From positions 434,001-498,000 of the forward strand of contig NZ_CAHJXQ010000002.1 in assembly GCF_903645325.1 (NCBI RefSeq): a stretch of DNA of 64,000 bases. Reading direction: 5' to 3'. The position numbers and the translations under genes are program-made. Origin of the DNA: Microbacterium tenebrionis (GTDB lineage Bacteria > Actinomycetota > Actinomycetes > Actinomycetales > Microbacteriaceae). This document shows, one piece after another, positions 55,353 to 64,000 of the stretch; the first letter of the stretch is position 1, and every line of letters begins with the position of its first letter. Under the pieces are notes generated by a model, which was not told where the DNA came from, ran no database searches, and saw only the letters and a list, made by a program, of their open reading frames with translations.

Positions 55353-56212
55353 TGTCGCCGACCGTCGTCACGTTCCCCGCCGGTTCGGTGGTCGGGGACA
55401 GCATCATCTCCTCGGTGCACGCGAGCGAGGCCGGGGCCGTTGTGATCGTGGATGCGACGCCGTTCCATCCCGTGGATCACACCTGGCCGGATCAGCCCGG
55501 GGATGCCGGTGCGATCCGTCTCGGTGGGGAATCCGTCGCGGTCGTCGAGGCCGTGATGGCGGCGGTGAGCGACGATGGCGCCTTCGCGGTCGGTGCGGAC
55601 ATCCCGGTCAAGCGCGGCGTCGAAGGATGGACCTGGCTGGTCGGTCATGTGCTCGATGCGGAGGCGCCAGCCTGGCTGACACCTGGTGCGGAGGTCTCCC
55701 TCGAGGTCGACGCGGAGCTGCGAGCCGGCCTCAGCCGCGGTCACACCGCGTGCCATCTGGCATCGCTCGCGCTGGACCTCGCCGTGGCGGATCTCTGGCG
55801 GAAGGATGCCGGGGCAGATGCGCTGGGCAATCCCGACTTCGAGGGTCGCGCGAACCAGAGCAGCCGCATCCATGAGGACGGCGCGGTGGACGGATACCGC
55901 CTGGGCAAGAGCCTGCGCAAGGCCGGGTTCGACACCGAGACGTTCGCGGCGACGCTGGGGGAGCGGGAGGCCGCGATCAACGCGCAGCTGTCGGCATGGG
56001 TGGCTTCGGGTGCTTCGAGCCTGGTGGAGACCGACGGTCCCACGATCGTCGACCGCCGTCGCTGGCATTGTGCGTTGCCGGAGGGTGACGCCGTGATCCC
56101 GTGCGGGGGTACGCATGCCCGTTCGCTCGCGGAGTTCGCATCGATCTCGGTGACGCTCGAGCTGCCCGATCCGCAGACGCTCGTGATGACCACGACGGCT
56201 GTCGGCGCGTAG
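55352..56212 (+). CDS. AlaX-type alanyl-tRNA editing-like metal-dependent hydrolase
   Basis: A 286-residue protein with the zinc ligands of the alanyl-tRNA synthetase editing fold. HTACH lies in SRGHTACHLASLAL (near 130), and the second pair Cys-x3-His in VIPCGGTHARSLAEF (near 250). Free-standing AlaX proteins hydrolyse Ser- or Gly-mischarged tRNA-Ala. The N-terminal beta domain is divergent, so a different metal-dependent hydrolase role is possible. Translation is coupled to ispG (TGATG), an odd partner. Confidence 0.75.
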   Translation: MSPTVVTFPAGSVVGDSIISSVHASEAGAVVIVDATPFHPVDHTWPDQPGDAGAIRLGGESVAVVEAVMAAVSDDGAFAVGADIPVKRGVEGWTWLVGHVLDAEAPAWLTPGAEVSLEVDAELRAGLSRGHTACHLASLALDLAVADLWRKDAGADALGNPDFEGRANQSSRIHEDGAVDGYRLGKSLRKAGFDTETFAATLGEREAAINAQLSAWVASGASSLVETDGPTIVDRRRWHCALPEGDAVIPCGGTHARSLAEFASISVTLELPDPQTLVMTTTAVGA

Positions 56213-56227
56213 TCAAAGCGTGACGCG

Positions 56228-57718
56228 TCACGCCGCTGGTCGGAATCTCTTGGGTGGTGGTTCGATTCCTGCCCAGGCGTAGGCGAGTGCGATGCGCGGT
56301 CTCAGCTCGCGTTCCTCACCGGAGCGATGTCTCACGATGAACTCGCCCTTGCGGTCGCTCGTGATCCGCCACTGCCCGTGGTGCAACCGCATGTGGTGGA
56401 ATCGGCAGAGGAGGATTCCGCGGTCGATGTCGGTTCTGCCGCCTTCGGAGTAGGGGTCGATATGGTGCGCTTCGCAGTACGAGGCGGGTCTGTCGCAGGC
56501 CTTCCATCGGCATCCGCCATCGCGGATCGCGAGGGCTATCCGCTGTTTCGGCGTGAAGAGCCGATGTTCGCGCCCCACATCGAGCGGGTTGCAGCAGCCG
56601 TCGACGGTGACGCGGGTGCTCCCGCTGTCGCAGATGCGCTGCTCGGCGTACGAGTCGGGCATGGCCTGCAGGCCGTCTTCGGTGAGCACGGGGCCCGTGG
56701 CCTGTCCGCTCGCGTCGACCGGCTGCACGAGCCGGACCCCGGCTTGGCGGGTACCGAACACTGTTTCCGCGTCGGCGAGTGAGCCCGCTCGCAACAGGTC
56801 CATCACGAGGTCATAGGCGAGTTGATCGTTCGTCCGGGAGTCGTCGGCGAGCTCTTGCGCCCGTCGCTGCTCATCGGCATCCACGAACCGTGGGCCTCCG
56901 CGTCGCGGACGAAGCGCCGCGTCCCGGATCGTCGACAGCCACAGGTACCCGTCATCGTCCAGCACTGCGGAAGCGCGATGGCGACCGTCCGGCTCGGTCC
57001 ACATGCGGAAGGAGCGAGCAGCGTGCCGTTCGAGGAAGCGCGCCTCCGCCCCGTCAGGGTCGAGCTGGTCGCGGATCGTTCGCGCGGCGGCGCGGAGCTC
57101 CTCCAGCGTGCGATGCGCGGCCTCCGCGACGAGCTGTTCGGCGGCGACGGTCCATGCCTCGCGGAACCCGAGGAGCACGGCGTCCGATGCCCCTTCTGGC
57201 GTGGGCGGCTCGTCCAGGCCGCGCAGGATCGCGTCGTGCTGCTGTTGCGAGATGACGCGTCCGAACAAGGCGGTCCGCAACGGATCGTCCCAACGAGCAG
57301 AAGTGCGAGGTGCGTCGCTGGCGCACGTGTCAGAACCGTCCGCGAGGAGTTCGTCGTCTGCGAACGGCGCCTCCTCGGGTTCCAGCAGCGATTCGCCGAC
57401 GCGGCTCTGGCGCGTGGCATCCGCTCGTGACGTGCCGGTGATGTCCTGGATGAGAGAGGCGGCACTGCGGTGCCCGTTCGACTGCGCGAGCCCGGAATGG
57501 CCGGCCTCGCGGTTGGAGCGGCGTGAGACGATGCCGGATGCGACGAGGCTCACCTGCTCGACCGCCTTCACGATCTCATTCGCCTGCCGGAGGACGGAGA
57601 TCACGGCGTCGCCGTCGAGCGCACCGATGCGAGCGGGCAGATCATCGGCCTGCACGCAGTCGCCCACGAGATCGCGCATCGCGCTGATCCCGTCGGTGAT
57701 CTCGGTGAAGAAGGCCAT
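56228..57718 (-). CDS. DUF222 (13E12-type) HNH endonuclease-domain protein
   Basis: A 496-residue protein. The helical DUF222 region fills most of it; the HNH module is at the C-terminus with CRWKACDRPASYCEAHHIDPYSEGG and CRFHHMRLHH, including both Cys pairs and catalytic His. This family is very abundant in actinobacteria and is present in multiple copies in many genomes (REP13E12 in M. tuberculosis). It is suspected of mobile origin, though no terminal repeats or target duplication are visible here. ATG 57718 is taken; the frame continues upstream without homology. Confidence 0.88.
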   Translation of the reverse strand: MAFFTEITDGISAMRDLVGDCVQADDLPARIGALDGDAVISVLRQANEIVKAVEQVSLVASGIVSRRSNREAGHSGLAQSNGHRSAASLIQDITGTSRADATRQSRVGESLLEPEEAPFADDELLADGSDTCASDAPRTSARWDDPLRTALFGRVISQQQHDAILRGLDEPPTPEGASDAVLLGFREAWTVAAEQLVAEAAHRTLEELRAAARTIRDQLDPDGAEARFLERHAARSFRMWTEPDGRHRASAVLDDDGYLWLSTIRDAALRPRRGGPRFVDADEQRRAQELADDSRTNDQLAYDLVMDLLRAGSLADAETVFGTRQAGVRLVQPVDASGQATGPVLTEDGLQAMPDSYAEQRICDSGSTRVTVDGCCNPLDVGREHRLFTPKQRIALAIRDGGCRWKACDRPASYCEAHHIDPYSEGGRTDIDRGILLCRFHHMRLHHGQWRITSDRKGEFIVRHRSGEERELRPRIALAYAWAGIEPPPKRFRPAA

Positions 57719-57826
57719 ACCCCATGCTCTCGTGGACCACTGACGTTCGAAGCTAGTTTCGATACCGATCAAGGTGATCTGAGGTAACGGATAGATAACA
57801 TCGCTGTTCCGCGCTACCGTGCTCCG

Positions 57827-58441
57827 ATGAAGTGGATCCTCTACGACATCGGCGGCGTCCTCGAACTCGTCGACGATCACAGCTTGCCGCAGCACCTCGA
57901 GCAGGCCTGGAGTGATCGCGTCGGCCTGCCCGTCGACGTGTTCCGTGCCCGGCTCGACGACGCCGATCTCCCCGACACGACTCTGCAGGCGGACGTTGCC
58001 GCGGAGTACTGGCAGAAGTTCGGCGCTGCGCTCGAGATCGATGACGAGGAGGTCGCGGCGATGCGAGCACAGATGTGGGACGCGTACTGCGGAGAGGCGA
58101 ACACAGAACTCCTCGATCACGCGCGCTCGCTGAGGGGCCGCGCAGGCCTCGCGGTCCTCTCCAACTCGGGTGACGGTGCACGTGAAGAGGAAGAGAGGCG
58201 CTTCCAACTCTCGTCGATCTTCGACCCGATCTGCTACAGCCACGAGCAGGGCGTGGCGAAGCCGGATGCAGGTGCCTATCTCGCCGCACTGGACCGCATG
58301 GGAGCCTCCGCCGCCGATGTGCTGTTCATCGACGACAACGAGGGCCCGAAGCACGGCGCCGAGAGGTGCGGCATCCGCGCCGTCCTGCACCGCGACAACA
58401 GCGCGACGATCGCAGCGATCGAGGCGTTCCTGGCCGAGTGA
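57827..58441 (+). CDS. HAD-superfamily hydrolase
   Basis: A 204-residue phosphatase-like protein. Motif I is YDIGGVLE, with the nucleophilic Asp but Gly in place of the second Asp. Motif II is VLSNSG, the Lys is in GVAKPD, and motif IV is LFIDDNEG. The pattern IGGVLE resembles the epoxide-hydrolase-N/GMP-type HAD branch. Substrate unknown. The ATG lies six bases after TACCGT (57815-57820). Confidence 0.88.
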   Translation: MKWILYDIGGVLELVDDHSLPQHLEQAWSDRVGLPVDVFRARLDDADLPDTTLQADVAAEYWQKFGAALEIDDEEVAAMRAQMWDAYCGEANTELLDHARSLRGRAGLAVLSNSGDGAREEEERRFQLSSIFDPICYSHEQGVAKPDAGAYLAALDRMGASAADVLFIDDNEGPKHGAERCGIRAVLHRDNSATIAAIEAFLAE

Positions 58442-58461
58442 CCGTCACGATGGGGCGGTTC

Positions 58462-59307
58462 TCAGAACTCGGACAGGATCTCCGCCAGCATCCGATGACC
58501 CTGGGCCTCGAACTCCTCATCGCCGACCTGGAAAGCCCAGCACGCCGTTCCGATCGCTTCCTGCAGGCGTTCCAGTCTCCACTCGTCGGGATCGCGCGGA
58601 TCGGCGCCATAACCCGCGAAGAACGCCGCTTCCAGGTCCGGCCGGCCGCGCCACTGCTGCGCGGAGAGGCGGGTCAGATCCGTCGCGGCGGGACGGAATC
58701 CGAATCGGCCGAAATCGATGACGCGCACGGTGCCGTGATCGATGAGCCAGTTCCGCGGCTGCCAGTCCCCGTGCGTGGGGACGACCGTGGCCGAGCCGGC
58801 GGACGCACGGTGCAGGATGCGCCGGGCCTCGATCGCGGCGTCCGGAGCCACGCGATTCGGCTTGTCGAGCCACGACAGCGCCCTCGCGATCGTTCTGCTC
58901 CCGTAGTCGGCGACGTCCTGCGCGTACTGACTGTGCAGCTCACGCAGGAGCCGGCCCGCCTGCTCGTGGGCGTCCGGGCTGTGCTCGGCATCGGTGCCTT
59001 CGAGCAGCCTCCCCGGAAGATGGTCGAGGATCATCACACGCAGCGCCTCGTCCGCGTCGCGCAGCCGCGCGGCATGCCCGGATGCGACGAGCCGAGCGGT
59101 GTACGTCGGATGCGCTCCGATCTCGCGGGCGATGTGATGATTGTCGGCGTCCCCCGCCTTCACGACGAGGTCTTCCGCGCCTGCTCGGACGTGGAGCACG
59201 ATCGATCCGACAAGATTCCACGACATGTCGCTCACGACCTCCGCGTCGCCGATCCGTGAGCGAACCCAAGCCTGCTGGGAGGGCGCGAGGCGGACCCATC
59301 CGCTCAC
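58462..59307 (-). CDS. Aminoglycoside phosphotransferase-fold kinase
   Basis: A 281-residue protein with the APH/choline-kinase fold. It has HGDWQPRNWLI (catalytic loop, Asp and Asn) and RVIDFGRFGF (metal-binding Asp), with weak N-lobe conservation. The family covers antibiotic, choline and sugar kinases, so resistance should not be assumed. GTG 59307 overlaps the RNase gene stop (GTGA), so it is made from that transcript. Confidence 0.8.
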   Translation of the reverse strand: MSGWVRLAPSQQAWVRSRIGDAEVVSDMSWNLVGSIVLHVRAGAEDLVVKAGDADNHHIAREIGAHPTYTARLVASGHAARLRDADEALRVMILDHLPGRLLEGTDAEHSPDAHEQAGRLLRELHSQYAQDVADYGSRTIARALSWLDKPNRVAPDAAIEARRILHRASAGSATVVPTHGDWQPRNWLIDHGTVRVIDFGRFGFRPAATDLTRLSAQQWRGRPDLEAAFFAGYGADPRDPDEWRLERLQEAIGTACWAFQVGDEEFEAQGHRMLAEILSEF

Positions 59308-60725
59308 AGCGCGAACTCCACCTCGCCCTTGGCGATATCGGCCTGCTCCACGCGGAGCGTCACGGAGTCGCCGGGCCTCGTCCCCGCAGGCACGGGCGCG
59401 GATGCCGTGACGGCGGGCTCCGCGATCTGGATTCCGGCGCGCTCTCCGCCGTTTCGGATCTCGATCACCGTCGCCTCGACCGTCTGTCCGACGAGCGGCT
59501 GCAGCAGCGCGGCCTCCACACGATTGATGGTCTCGGCGTTGAGCCACGACGCCCGCTGGCTCGAGGCCTGCATGAGGTCAGGCAGCTCCGCCAGCGACTC
59601 CCTGGCCCACGCCGGGGCGCCGGAGCCGTCCGAGAGGCCGAGGCAGATGGCCAGAGACCACCGATCGACCAGACGCCGCAGCGGAGCGGTGGCATGCGCG
59701 TACGGTGCGGCGATCGCCGCCTGCTCGATGTCGGCGGGAACACTGCCGTCGAACGTGACGTACCCCGCGCCGCGGAACAACGATGCCGCGGCCTGCAGCA
59801 CGGGCAGAGTCAGCGGGTCCGCCCGGTCCAGCGAACGCAGATACTCGCCGTAGTTCCCCGACGTCCAGGGCCGCCCGAGCGCCTCAGTCTGCCGGCGGAA
59901 CGCGTCGAACGCCGCAGCATCCGGTTCGGACATCGTCCGCAGCACGCCCACCTTCGCATCGACCATGAGTGATGCTGCGGCCATCCCGGTCATGAGCGAC
60001 AGCTGTGCGTTCCACTCCTCGACCGGCAGGGGGCTGCGCCGCTCGATCGAGTACGTGCCGTCCGGAAGCTGCACGACCTCCTCGTCGGGCATGTTCAGGC
60101 TCGCCCCTCCGCGTGCCGCCTCCTGCTGCAGGCGCAGCGCTCCGATCACGGGCAGCAGGGCGGCGGGTGATTCCTCACCCGCATCCAGACTCTTCTGCGT
60201 GCTCACGTAGTCGAGCTGCGCCCGTGAACGGATCAGCGCGCGCTCGAGCCGGAACTCCGTGATCTCGCCCGACGACGAGAGGGCGAAAGTCCACACCAGC
60301 GCCGGTCGGTCGACGTCTGGCAGCAGTGATGCGCGGTCCTCACTGAGCTGCGCAGGATGCAGCGGAATCCGCCCGTCCGCCGCGTACAGGGTCTGTCCGC
60401 GCTCACGGGCAGCGGCATCCAGGGCGCCGCCGGGTTCCACGAACGCGGGCACATCGGCGATCGCGTAGCGTACCGCGAAGCCCGACCCGTCACGGGCGAG
60501 GTGGAAGGCCTGGTCGAGGTCCTTCGACCCTTCCGGGTCCAGAGTCACGAATTCGACGTCGCGCAGGTCGAGCTCCGGCGCAGGGGGAGTGACGGCGGAT
60601 GCCTCGGCGACCGCCTCCGGCGAGAACTCCGTCGGCGCGTCCAGTGAGGATCTGAGCGCGACCAGCGCCTCGGCGAGCTCGCTCTGCGCGGCGGACGGGG
60701 CGACATGTGATCGACGCTGAGGCAT
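59304..60725 (-). CDS. RNB-domain (RNase II/R-like) ribonuclease, compact form
   Basis: A 473-residue 3'-5' exoribonuclease domain protein. The catalytic acidic cluster is in TLDPEGSKDLDQAFHL, followed by YAIADVPAFVEPGGALD and YAHATAPLRRLVDRW. N-terminal cold-shock domains and the C-terminal S1 domain of RNase II/R are missing or reduced to a short beta tail, which should weaken RNA grip. The ATG stands six bases after TAGGGT (60732-60737). The kinase gene overlaps its end. Confidence 0.9.
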   Translation of the reverse strand: MPQRRSHVAPSAAQSELAEALVALRSSLDAPTEFSPEAVAEASAVTPPAPELDLRDVEFVTLDPEGSKDLDQAFHLARDGSGFAVRYAIADVPAFVEPGGALDAAARERGQTLYAADGRIPLHPAQLSEDRASLLPDVDRPALVWTFALSSSGEITEFRLERALIRSRAQLDYVSTQKSLDAGEESPAALLPVIGALRLQQEAARGGASLNMPDEEVVQLPDGTYSIERRSPLPVEEWNAQLSLMTGMAAASLMVDAKVGVLRTMSEPDAAAFDAFRRQTEALGRPWTSGNYGEYLRSLDRADPLTLPVLQAAASLFRGAGYVTFDGSVPADIEQAAIAAPYAHATAPLRRLVDRWSLAICLGLSDGSGAPAWARESLAELPDLMQASSQRASWLNAETINRVEAALLQPLVGQTVEATVIEIRNGGERAGIQIAEPAVTASAPVPAGTRPGDSVTLRVEQADIAKGEVEFAL

Positions 60726-60778
60726 GGAATCACCCTACTTCCGCCCCTGACGTCCGCGATGGGCGTTAGCGTGAGACC

Positions 60779-61549
60779 ATGACCGCTGCAGAGAAGGCAA
60801 GTACGCTCCGTTCGCTCTACGAGGCACCCGAGATCCTCCGGGTCGTCAACATCTGGGACGTCGTCTCAGCCCAGGCCGTTGCCGCGCTTCCCGAGACGAC
60901 TGCCATCGCCACCGCGGGGCACTCGATCGCCGCGACCTTCGGCTACGCCGACGGTCAGATCCCGCGCGAGATCATGATCGACATGGTCGGCCGCATCGCG
61001 GCATCCACCGACCTTCCGGTCAGCGCCGACCTCGACGACGCGTACGGGGACGCCGGCGAGACCACGCGCCTCGCGATCGGCGCCGGAATCGTCGGCGCCA
61101 ACGTCGAGGACCGCCTCAAGCCCCTCACCGAATCCGTGGCCGTCGTCGAGGCGATCGTGAAGGCCGGCGAGGCCGAGGGCGTCCCATTCGCCCTCAACGC
61201 CCGCACCGATGCGTTCGTCCGGGGCGGCGACCGCCCTCTCGAGGAGAGCATCATGGACGCCATCGAGCGCGGCCGTGCCTTCCTCGACGCCGGCGCGACG
61301 TGCGTGTTCGTCCCCGGCATCCTGAACGCCGACGTCACGTCGCAGCTGGTCGACGGGATCGGCCGCGGCAAGATCAGCGTCATCGGCCTGCCCGGTGCGC
61401 TCACAGCCGCCGAGTACGAAGCCCTCGGCGTTGCCCGGATCTCCTACGGTCCGATGATTCAGCGTGTCGGCCTCACTGCGGTGCAGGACGTCGCGAAGAG
61501 CCTGTACGCCGACGGGGTGATCCCCGAGGGCACGCGCGCACTGAACTGA
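60779..61549 (+). CDS. Isocitrate lyase/PEP mutase superfamily enzyme
   Basis: A 256-residue TIM-barrel protein of the isocitrate lyase/phosphoenolpyruvate mutase superfamily. VVNIWDVVSAQ, SADLDDAYG (metal-binding Asp pair) and FALNARTDAF are typical. The KKCGH cysteine motif of true isocitrate lyase is absent, so it belongs with the oxaloacetate decarboxylase/2-methylisocitrate lyase-like members of unknown substrate. The ATG lies six bases after TAGCGT (60767-60772). A long inverted repeat follows the stop. Confidence 0.88.
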   Translation: MTAAEKASTLRSLYEAPEILRVVNIWDVVSAQAVAALPETTAIATAGHSIAATFGYADGQIPREIMIDMVGRIAASTDLPVSADLDDAYGDAGETTRLAIGAGIVGANVEDRLKPLTESVAVVEAIVKAGEAEGVPFALNARTDAFVRGGDRPLEESIMDAIERGRAFLDAGATCVFVPGILNADVTSQLVDGIGRGKISVIGLPGALTAAEYEALGVARISYGPMIQRVGLTAVQDVAKSLYADGVIPEGTRALN

Positions 61550-61559
61550 CCGTGCGGTT

Positions 61560-61600
61560 CGTGTGACCACGCGTCACTAGACTTGACGCGTGGTCACACG
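61560..61600. promoter_or_regulatory. 17-bp perfect inverted repeat enclosing the proS -10
   Basis: CGTGTGACCACGCGTCA (61560-61576) is repeated inverted at 61584-61600. The seven-base centre CTAGACT contains the -10 TAGACT (61578-61583), and the right arm includes the proS GTG at 61590. As DNA it could be an operator over promoter and start; as RNA from the upstream gene it could be a terminator hairpin. Confidence 0.8.
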
Positions 61601-63344
61601 TCTTTCGAACTTCTTCCTCCGTACGCTCCGCGAAGACCCGGCCGGTGCCGAGGTCGCGAGCCACAAGCTGCTGATCCGCGCCGGCTACATCCGGCCGCAG
61701 GCCGCCGGCATCTTCGCCTGGCTGCCGCTGGGCTTGAAGGTCAAGGCGAAGATCGAGACGGTGATCCGCGAGGAGATGGCCGCCGCAGGCGCGCAGGAGG
61801 TGCACTTCCCTGCGCTCATGCCGCGCGAGGCGTACGCGGCGACGGGGCGCTGGGACGAGTACGGCGATCTGCTGTTCCGCCTCCAGGACCGCAAGGGCGG
61901 CGACTACCTGCTCGCCCCCACGCACGAAGAGGCGTTCACGCTGCTCGTGAAGGACCTGTACTCGTCGTACAAGGACCTGCCGCTGACGATCTTCCAGATC
62001 CAGGACAAGTACCGCGACGAGGCGCGCCCCCGCGCCGGACTCCTGCGCGGCCGCGAGTTCACGATGAAGGACGCCTATTCGTTCGACGCTTCGGATGCCG
62101 GCCTGGACGCCAGCTACATGGCCCAGCGCGACGCCTACGAGCGCATCTTCCAGCGCCTGGGACTCGAGTACGCGATCGTGCAGGCGGATGCCGGTGCCAT
62201 GGGCGGTTCCCGCTCGGAGGAGTTCCTGCACCCGACCCCGGTGGGCGAGGACACGTTCGTCCGCAGCGAGGGCGGATATGCGGCGAACGTCGAGGCGTTC
62301 ACGACTGCGGTCCCGGATGCCGTCGCGTTCGACGACGCGCCCGAGGCGACGATCTTCGACTCCCCGGACACGCCCACGATCGAGACGCTCGTCGCGCACT
62401 CGAACGCCGTGCTCGACCGCGAGGTCACGGCAGCCGACACGCTGAAGAACGTCGTGCTGGCCCTGCGCCACCTGGACGGCACGCGCGAGCTCGTCGTCGT
62501 CGGCATCCCCGGCGACCGCGAGGTCGACCCCAAGCGCGCAGAGGTCGCGTTCGCGCCGGCCGAGGTGGAGACCGCGACTCCCGAGGACTTCGAGGCCAAC
62601 CCGCTGCTCGTCAAGGGCTACATCGGCCCGTGGTCGCCGACCGGGGCCGTGCTCGGCGAGGAATCCGCCACCGGCATCCGCTACCTCGTCGACCCGCGCG
62701 TCTCCGAAGGGACGAGCTGGATCACCGGGGCGAACATCGATCAGAAGCACGCGTACTCGGTGATCGCCGGCCGCGACTTCGAAGCCGACGGCATCGTCGA
62801 GATCGCGAACGTGCGCGACGGCGACCCCGCTCCGGACGGCTCCGGCCCCGTGTCGCTCGCGCGCGGTATGGAGATCGGGCATGTCTTCCAGCTGGGCCGC
62901 AAGTACGCCGAGGCGCTCGGGCTCAAGGTCCTCGACGAGAACGGCAAGCTCGTCACCGTGACGATGGGCTCGTACGGCATCGGCGTCACCCGCATCCTCG
63001 CGATCATCGCCGAGCTGAACAACGACGACAAGGGCCTCATCTGGCCGGCATCCGTCGCGCCGTTCGACGTGCACGTCGTCGCAGCAGGGCGCGACCAGAT
63101 CGCGTTCGAGGTCGCCGAGAAGGCCGCGGCCGATCTCGAGGCCGCCGGTCTCGACGTGCTCTACGACGACCGACCCAAGGTGTCGCCCGGGGTGAAGTTC
63201 GGCGACGCCGAGCTCGTCGGCGTGCCGCACGTCCTCGTCGTCGGCCGTGGCGCCGCCGATGGCCAGGTCGAGCTCTGGGATCGCCGCACAGGTGAGCGCG
63301 AGGCATTGTCTCTCGACGCGGCACTGGAGCGCCTGCGCGGCTGA
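61590..63344 (+). CDS. proS: Prolyl-tRNA synthetase
   Basis: A 584-residue class II synthetase of the bacterial type. Motif 1 lies in [17 protein letters not shown], motif 2 in [26 protein letters not shown], and motif 3 in [13 protein letters not shown]. The bacterial editing insertion (about 225-395, reads [18 protein letters not shown]) is present for hydrolysis of Ala-tRNA-Pro. The C-terminal anticodon-binding domain is standard. The GTG start is six bases after TAGACT and lies within the long inverted repeat. Confidence 0.97.
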   Translation: MVTRLSNFFLRTLREDPAGAEVASHKLLIRAGYIRPQAAGIFAWLPLGLKVKAKIETVIREEMAAAGAQEVHFPALMPREAYAATGRWDEYGDLLFRLQDRKGGDYLLAPTHEEAFTLLVKDLYSSYKDLPLTIFQIQDKYRDEARPRAGLLRGREFTMKDAYSFDASDAGLDASYMAQRDAYERIFQRLGLEYAIVQADAGAMGGSRSEEFLHPTPVGEDTFVRSEGGYAANVEAFTTAVPDAVAFDDAPEATIFDSPDTPTIETLVAHSNAVLDREVTAADTLKNVVLALRHLDGTRELVVVGIPGDREVDPKRAEVAFAPAEVETATPEDFEANPLLVKGYIGPWSPTGAVLGEESATGIRYLVDPRVSEGTSWITGANIDQKHAYSVIAGRDFEADGIVEIANVRDGDPAPDGSGPVSLARGMEIGHVFQLGRKYAEALGLKVLDENGKLVTVTMGSYGIGVTRILAIIAELNNDDKGLIWPASVAPFDVHVVAAGRDQIAFEVAEKAAADLEAAGLDVLYDDRPKVSPGVKFGDAELVGVPHVLVVGRGAADGQVELWDRRTGEREALSLDAALERLRG

Positions 63345-63378
63345 CCTGTTCGGCCGGCCGGCATGCGAGAGTAGAGGC

Positions 63379-64000
63379 ATGGACGAGCTGCGCACCCGGA
63401 TCGACGCACTGATGGACGAGGCGGGCGTGACCGCCAACCGCACCCTGATCTCCCGCATCCTCGAGACCGGCATCCGGCTCGGGCAGGACGGCACCGACCG
63501 GCTGAACCTGAAGATCGCCTCCGCGGCGCTGGCCGAGATGCGCGACGCGTTCCGGCTGTTCCAGCCGTTCGCCGACGTCCCCAAGGTCACCGTCTTCGGA
63601 TCAGCGCGCACGAAGCAGGACGATCCGCTGTACGGCCAGGCGCGTTCCGTCGCCGAGGAGCTCGCCCGCCGCGGGTGGATGGTCGTGACCGGCGCCGGCC
63701 CCGGAATCATGCAGGCCGCGGCCGAAGGCGCGGGGGAGAAGATGGCGCTCGGCGTCTCGATCAGCCTGCCGTTCGAGGAGAAGCCCAGCGCCGTCATCGC
63801 CGACGAGACGCACTCGGTCGAGATGAAGTACTTCTTCACGCGCAAGCTCATGCTCGTCAAGGAGTCCACCGGCTTCATCTGCCTGCCCGGCGGCTTCGGC
63901 ACCCTGGACGAGATGTTCGAGCTTCTGACGCTGCAGCAGACCGGCAAGGCGGAGCCCGTGCCGATCGTTCTCCTCGACGAGCCGGGCGGAACCTTCTGGC
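63379..64000 (+). CDS. LOG-family (TIGR00730) nucleotide phosphoribohydrolase, 3' end outside window
   Basis: The first 207 residues of a Rossmann-fold protein. KVTVFGSARTKQDDPLYGQA, VTGAGPGIMQAAAEGA and the hallmark LPGGFGTLDEMFELLT (PGGxGTxxE) identify the LOG/cytokinin riboside 5'-monophosphate phosphoribohydrolase family, which cleaves the base from nucleotides such as AMP. An N-terminal helical extension of about 65 residues precedes the domain, the longer type. The gene runs off the window end. Confidence 0.9.
   Translation, partial: MDELRTRIDALMDEAGVTANRTLISRILETGIRLGQDGTDRLNLKIASAALAEMRDAFRLFQPFADVPKVTVFGSARTKQDDPLYGQARSVAEELARRGWMVVTGAGPGIMQAAAEGAGEKMALGVSISLPFEEKPSAVIADETHSVEMKYFFTRKLMLVKESTGFICLPGGFGTLDEMFELLTLQQTGKAEPVPIVLLDEPGGTFW

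Noticed and set aside
56228..57718. Insertion sequence or mobile intron at the DUF222-HNH gene
   Set aside because: The HNH protein family is often called mobile, but I see no terminal inverted repeats, target duplication or interrupted gene around it.
58462..59307. Antibiotic resistance gene (aminoglycoside phosphotransferase)
   Set aside because: The fold is broad and the gene is embedded in a chromosomal operon with an RNase; nothing supports resistance specifically.

Overview
The window is 64 kb of high-GC chromosome from an actinobacterium, most likely a Microbacterium or a close member of the Microbacteriaceae. I base this on the strong G/C third-position bias, the linked order rho-prfA-prmC-tsaC-wecA-atp, the order dxr-M50 protease-ispG, a Rho with a long low-complexity N-terminal arm, and many TAnnnT promoters placed exactly six bases before a start codon. 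It is gene-dense core genome. There is no prophage, insertion sequence, rRNA or CRISPR array, and no gene-free stretch longer than about 300 bases.

Layout. 1-10 kb: end of a tyrosine phosphatase gene, an iron-box-controlled siderophore-interaction-like gene, a leftward run (TPM-domain protein, PspA, arginase family, HEAVH protein), DUF3097, trmB, a CPBP-like membrane protein, and an OhrR-type MarR regulator with a quinone-reductase-like gene and a DUF1304 gene. 10-17 kb: thrC with a GyrI-like gene, a truncated nucleotidyltransferase remnant, a coiled-coil protein, tRNA-Arg(CCG), an SGNH hydrolase, argS, an LmeA-like protein and a frameshifted YihY/BrkB gene. 17-29 kb: the overlapping lysA-hom-thrB operon, rho, prfA, the cysK-cysE pair in reverse, prmC, tsaC and wecA. 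29-36 kb: the complete F1Fo ATP synthase operon. 36-47 kb: yaaA, a proline-rich membrane protein, a PP2C phosphatase behind a 14-codon leader, an orphan EccC/FtsK ATPase, asparaginase and ald, OsmC, plsC and an FKBP lipoprotein. 46-56 kb: dxr, a MurE-type ligase with an altered substrate motif, YcnI and a membrane neighbour, an M50 protease, a PhzE-like fused chorismate/glutamine amidotransferase enzyme, ispG and an AlaX-type editing protein. 56-64 kb: a DUF222-HNH protein, a HAD hydrolase, an aminoglycoside-phosphotransferase-fold kinase, an RNase II-like nuclease, an isocitrate-lyase/PEP-mutase-family enzyme, proS and the start of a LOG-family gene.

How the parts fit together. lysA, hom, thrB and thrC cover the aspartate-family branch. 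prfA and prmC are a release factor and its methyltransferase. dxr and ispG are two steps of the MEP isoprenoid pathway.

The most interesting regulatory finding is a complete transcription attenuator in front of the PhzE-like gene: a leaderless ten-residue peptide with two adjacent Trp codons, competing hairpins and a terminator. It implies that this phenazine-type enzyme serves tryptophan synthesis. Other strong signals are a large set of leaderless promoters with an invariant six-base spacing, a 17-bp perfect inverted repeat whose loop holds the proS -10 element, an iron-box-like site over a promoter, and a 14-bp palindrome at the MarR gene.
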